The translations under genes were made by a program, and so were the position numbers. The notes under the pieces were generated by a model. That model had not been told where the DNA came from and searched no databases. It was given only the letters and a program-made list of their open reading frames with translations. DNA of 12,377 nt from NCBI GenBank assembly GCA_004296785.1, contig SCVU01000814.1:1-12377 (forward strand), in the 5' to 3' direction. How positions within the stretch are numbered: position 1 is the first letter of the stretch; each line of letters opens with the position of its first letter. Shown here one piece after another: positions 10,208-12,377 of this stretch. The stretch comes from Planctomycetota bacterium. GTDB lineage: Bacteria > Planctomycetota > UBA1135 > GCA-002686595.

Positions 10208-10947
10208 TCCGCGCCCTCTTGCTCGCGTGGTGTGTGCTGTCGGTCCCCGCGCAGGAACCGGCTCCCGCCCCGGTGCCGCCCGTGCCCGCGCCGGAGGCCG
10301 CCGCGCGGCCCGACGACCCCGCCGCGCTCGAAGCGCGCCTGAAGAAACTCGTGCGCGAGGTCGAGCTCAACCTGCGCGCGATCGACGTGCAGCTGTCCGA
10401 CGCCGCGGCCGGCGACGCGCCGCTCGAGGTCGCCGACAGCGGTTTGGCGAAGCTGCTCGAGCTGACGCAGCAGAAGAGCCGCTCGGTCGTGCGCGACATC
10501 GACGAGATCCTCGACATCGCGGAGCAGATGGCGCAGCAGAAGCGGCAGCAGCAACAGCGCGGCGGCTCCGGCTCGCCGCAGCAATCGCAGCAGCCGCAGG
10601 ACGACGCGCAGGACTCGCAACGCCAGGGCAAGCCGCGCGACGGCCGCATGCAGCGCGAGCCGACGCCCGAGCAGAAGCAGCCGCAGCCGTCCGAGCAGCG
10701 CGGCAACGATCCCAAGGACCCGCGCGCCGCGAACGAGCCGTCGCCGCAGCAGCAGCGCGGCGAGAACCTGCCGCCGCGCCCGCCGCCCGGCCGCGGCAGC
10801 GCGCCGGCCGACGCGACGCAGGGCTGGGGCGAGTTGCCCGACCTCGTGCGCGAGGTGTTCCACGCGCAGGGCTCGAGCGATCTGCCCGTCCACTACCGCG
10901 AGTGGATCGACGGCTACTGGGAGCGGCTGCGCACGACGGCGCGCTAG
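10204..10947 (+). CDS. Small exported Pro/Gln-rich protein with C-terminal WGELP motif
   Basis: 247 residues from a GTG start. Residues 1-16 (MIRALLLAWCVLSVPA) are a short signal peptide with probable cleavage before QEP. A Pro/Ala stretch follows (17-40), then a helical, coiled-coil-like segment (41-115), a disordered Gln/Pro/Arg-rich middle (about 111-200, with QQKRQQQQR at 111-119) and a compact C-terminus. The C-terminus has WGELP (208-212) and YREWIDGYWERL (231-242), a pattern I recall at the ends of planctomycete and verrucomicrobial hypothetical proteins (WG-x-LP then Y-x-x-x-[IL]-x-x-Y-[YW]). The 4-base overlap with the coiled-coil gene and the similar Gln-rich composition suggest the two products work together. 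It matches no enzyme family I know, and I assign no function. Confidence 0.75.
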   Translation: MIRALLLAWCVLSVPAQEPAPAPVPPVPAPEAAARPDDPAALEARLKKLVREVELNLRAIDVQLSDAAAGDAPLEVADSGLAKLLELTQQKSRSVVRDIDEILDIAEQMAQQKRQQQQRGGSGSPQQSQQPQDDAQDSQRQGKPRDGRMQREPTPEQKQPQPSEQRGNDPKDPRAANEPSPQQQRGENLPPRPPPGRGSAPADATQGWGELPDLVREVFHAQGSSDLPVHYREWIDGYWERLRTTAR

Positions 10948-10958
10948 CGCCGCGCCCG

Positions 10959-12143
10959 ATGCGGAACGCGCGAATCGCCGGACTCGCCGCGTGCGCGCTG
11001 CTGTGCGCGCCGCGCGCCGGCACGTCCGAGCTGCCGCCGCCGCGCGCCGCGGCGGATGCCGCGCCGCGTTCGAGCGCGCCGCTCGCGGCCGCGCTCGCGC
11101 AGGATCCGGCCTCGGCCGCCTCGGCGCCCGCGCTGCGCGCGCTCGACGAGCCGTCGAAGCGCGCGCTGCAACTCGGGCTCGACTGGCTCGCGCAGGCGGC
11201 GACGAAGCCCGCGCAGTTCGGCCTGCCGCTCGGCAAGCAGGCCGCGCCCGTCGGCGTGCACTCGCTGGCGCTGCTCGCGTGGCTGGCCGGCGGTTCGACG
11301 CCCGGCCGCGGACCGCACGGCGCGGCGATCGATCGCGCGCTCGACTGGGTGCTGCGCCAGGCCGATGCGGCTCCCGACTCCCCCGCCCGCGGCTACTTCC
11401 ACGCCAGCGGCGACGAGGTCTCGCGCATGCACGGGCACGGTCTGGCGACGCTCGCGCTCGCGCAGGCCTGGTGCGTCGGACGCACGCACCGGCGCGGCGA
11501 GGAGATGGGCGCCGCGCTGACGGCCGCGGTGCGGCTGATCGAGCGCGCGCAGGGCAGCGAGGGCGGCTGGGGCTACGAGCCGCGCGCGAGCTTCGACCAC
11601 GAGGGCTCGATCACGATCCACATGGTGCAGGCGCTGCGCGCCGCGCGCGGCGCCGGCGTGCAGGTCGACGCCGAGGCGATCGCGCGCGCCGAGCGCTACG
11701 TGCTCGCGAGCCAGGACGAGGACGGCGCGTTCCGCTACATGCTCGGCGACGCGCGCCGCAGCGTCGCGCTGACGGCCGCCGCGATGTCGACGCTCAACAT
11801 GGTCGGGCGCTATCAGGGGCCGGCGCTCGAGCGCGGGCTCGACGCGCTGCGCCGCGGTCTGCTGGCGCGCGAGAGCGGCGACGTGCTGCGTACGCCGGGC
11901 CGCCCCGACGAGGAGATCCTGTGCCCGTTCTACGAGCGGCTCTTCGTCGCCGAGGCGCTGTGGCAGCTGCCCGACGAGCGGATCTTCGGCGACTGGATCC
12001 GGCGCGAGCGCACGCGCCTGGTCGAACACCAGCTCGCCGACGGCCGCTGGGAAGACGAGCGCTTCGGCGACGCGTACGCGACCGCGGTCAACTGCCTGGT
12101 GCTGTCGCTGCCGCTCGGCTATCTGCCGGTATTCCAGCGCTAG
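10959..12143 (+). CDS. Exported squalene-cyclase/prenyltransferase-fold protein, second paralogue
   Basis: 394 residues, starting at an ATG 11 bases after the previous stop. No clear ribosome binding site precedes it, so restart of ribosomes from upstream is likely. A signal peptide is probable (hydrophobic 6-17); LAAC at 9-12 fits a lipobox but the hydrophobic run before it is very short, so lipidation is uncertain. The alpha-barrel spans about 60-394. It aligns by eye with the paralogue at 3735-4916: GHGLATLALAQAW (159-171), GGWGYEP (202-208), QALRAAR (224-230), GAFRY (256-260), LTAAAMSTL (271-279), LADGRW (359-364) and the terminal GYLPVFQR (387-394). At the site corresponding to a cyclase acid motif it has DHEGS (213-217), so it lacks DXDD. 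The aromatic patch of its paralogue is replaced by a more charged stretch (316-350). At one barrel it is about half the length of a true squalene-hopene cyclase. It is probably a non-cyclase exported partner in the same system; substrate unknown. Confidence 0.85.
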   Translation: MRNARIAGLAACALLCAPRAGTSELPPPRAAADAAPRSSAPLAAALAQDPASAASAPALRALDEPSKRALQLGLDWLAQAATKPAQFGLPLGKQAAPVGVHSLALLAWLAGGSTPGRGPHGAAIDRALDWVLRQADAAPDSPARGYFHASGDEVSRMHGHGLATLALAQAWCVGRTHRRGEEMGAALTAAVRLIERAQGSEGGWGYEPRASFDHEGSITIHMVQALRAARGAGVQVDAEAIARAERYVLASQDEDGAFRYMLGDARRSVALTAAAMSTLNMVGRYQGPALERGLDALRRGLLARESGDVLRTPGRPDEEILCPFYERLFVAEALWQLPDERIFGDWIRRERTRLVEHQLADGRWEDERFGDAYATAVNCLVLSLPLGYLPVFQR

Positions 12144-12377
12144 GCCGGTCGTCCAGCACCCGCGCGCTCGAGCGGGCTGTGGTACGCGGCGAACTCGCAG
12201 CGCGCGTAGCCGGCCGCCGCGAGCGCGAGCTCGAGCTCGCGCGCCTGTGAGCGTGCGCGCGCGAGCTCGTCGCGGCCGAGCTCGACGCGCGCCAGTGGAT
12301 GGTGATCGCGCACGCGCACCACGCGGTAGCCGTGCGCGTGCAGCGCGGCCTCGGCGCGCTCGACGCGCGCGAGTCGC
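12140..12377 (-). CDS. larE: LarE-like ATP-dependent sulfur transferase, C-terminal fragment
   Basis: The minus-strand frame is open from the window edge to a TAG at 12142-12140, giving the last 78 residues of a protein whose start lies beyond 12377. It reads ERAEAALHAHGYRVVRVRDH, then LARVEL near residues 29-34, an amphipathic helix, and GYARCEFAAY. This matches the C-terminal domain of LarE as I know it (AE-x-x-L-x-x-x-G-[FY]-x-x-[VL]RVR-x-H, then [LI]AR[IV]E[VL], a helix, and a final G[FY]-x-x-[VC]). LarE adenylates pyridinium dicarboxylate mononucleotide and gives up a cysteine sulfur in making the nickel-pincer cofactor; the ATP-binding part is not in the window. The last residues (AYHSPLERAG) differ from the usual Y-R-[ST]-G-S end, so this may be a diverged subfamily. 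It converges on the plus-strand operon, and the two stop codons share CTAG. Confidence 0.65.
   Translation of the reverse strand, partial: RLARVERAEAALHAHGYRVVRVRDHHPLARVELGRDELARARSQARELELALAAAGYARCEFAAYHSPLERAGAGRPA

Noticed and set aside
10941..10950. Perfect palindrome GCGCTAGCGC as a terminator
   Set aside because: It is only 10 bases, has no loop and no T-run, and includes the stop codon of gene 5; palindromes of this length are expected in such GC-rich DNA.
10227..12143. Upstream extension of the second cyclase-fold gene to 10227
   Set aside because: The extension is an Arg/Ala-rich shadow of the small Gln-rich gene; an ATG followed by a signal peptide occurs at 10959.

Overview
The window is very GC-rich DNA (about three quarters G+C by eye, with nearly every third codon position G or C) packed with genes. 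Six genes lie head to tail on the plus strand, and a seventh, cut by the window end, runs toward them on the minus strand. The families point to Planctomycetota or a close relative: giant PQQ-type beta-propeller proteins, small secreted squalene-cyclase-fold proteins ending in LP[IV]FQR, and a three-helix membrane protein of DUF4175-like type followed by Gln-rich coiled-coil proteins. This assignment is an inference from gene content; no marker gene is present.

Layout. (1) 1-3738: 5'-truncated propeller / helical-repeat / propeller protein. (2) 3735-4916: exported protein with the squalene-hopene cyclase/prenyltransferase alpha-barrel repeat. (3) 4927-7389: membrane-anchored DUF4175-like protein with three N-terminal TM helices and a large predicted periplasmic part. 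(4) 7442-10207: exported 921-residue coiled-coil protein with a Gln-every-third-residue linker. (5) 10204-10947: small exported Pro/Gln-rich protein. (6) 10959-12143: second squalene-cyclase-fold protein, a diverged paralogue of gene 2. (7) 12140-12377, minus strand: C-terminal end of a LarE-like sulfur transferase, whose stop codon shares a CTAG with the stop of gene 6.

Genes 1-6 look like one operon. Genes 1/2 and 4/5 overlap by 4 bases (ATGA, GTGA), genes 2/3 are 10 bases apart and bridged by a five-codon mini-ORF, genes 5/6 are 11 bases apart, and the largest gap is 52 bases. I see no promoter, terminator, RNA gene, insertion sequence or CRISPR array. No gene-free stretch exceeds 52 bases.

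Function. Genes 2-6 all carry an export signal or membrane anchor, and gene 1 is made of domains usually found in exported proteins, so the products probably work together in the periplasm or on the cell surface. DUF4175-type proteins are known from MoxR/DUF58/von Willebrand (Bat-like) clusters, so such genes may lie just upstream, outside the window. The cluster reads as an uncharacterised envelope system: a membrane anchor (gene 3), long coiled-coil partners (4, 5), two single-barrel cyclase-fold proteins without the usual catalytic acid motif (2, 6) and a very large propeller protein (1). The biochemical role cannot be read from the sequence. The larE-like gene belongs to nickel-pincer cofactor biosynthesis and is probably unrelated.
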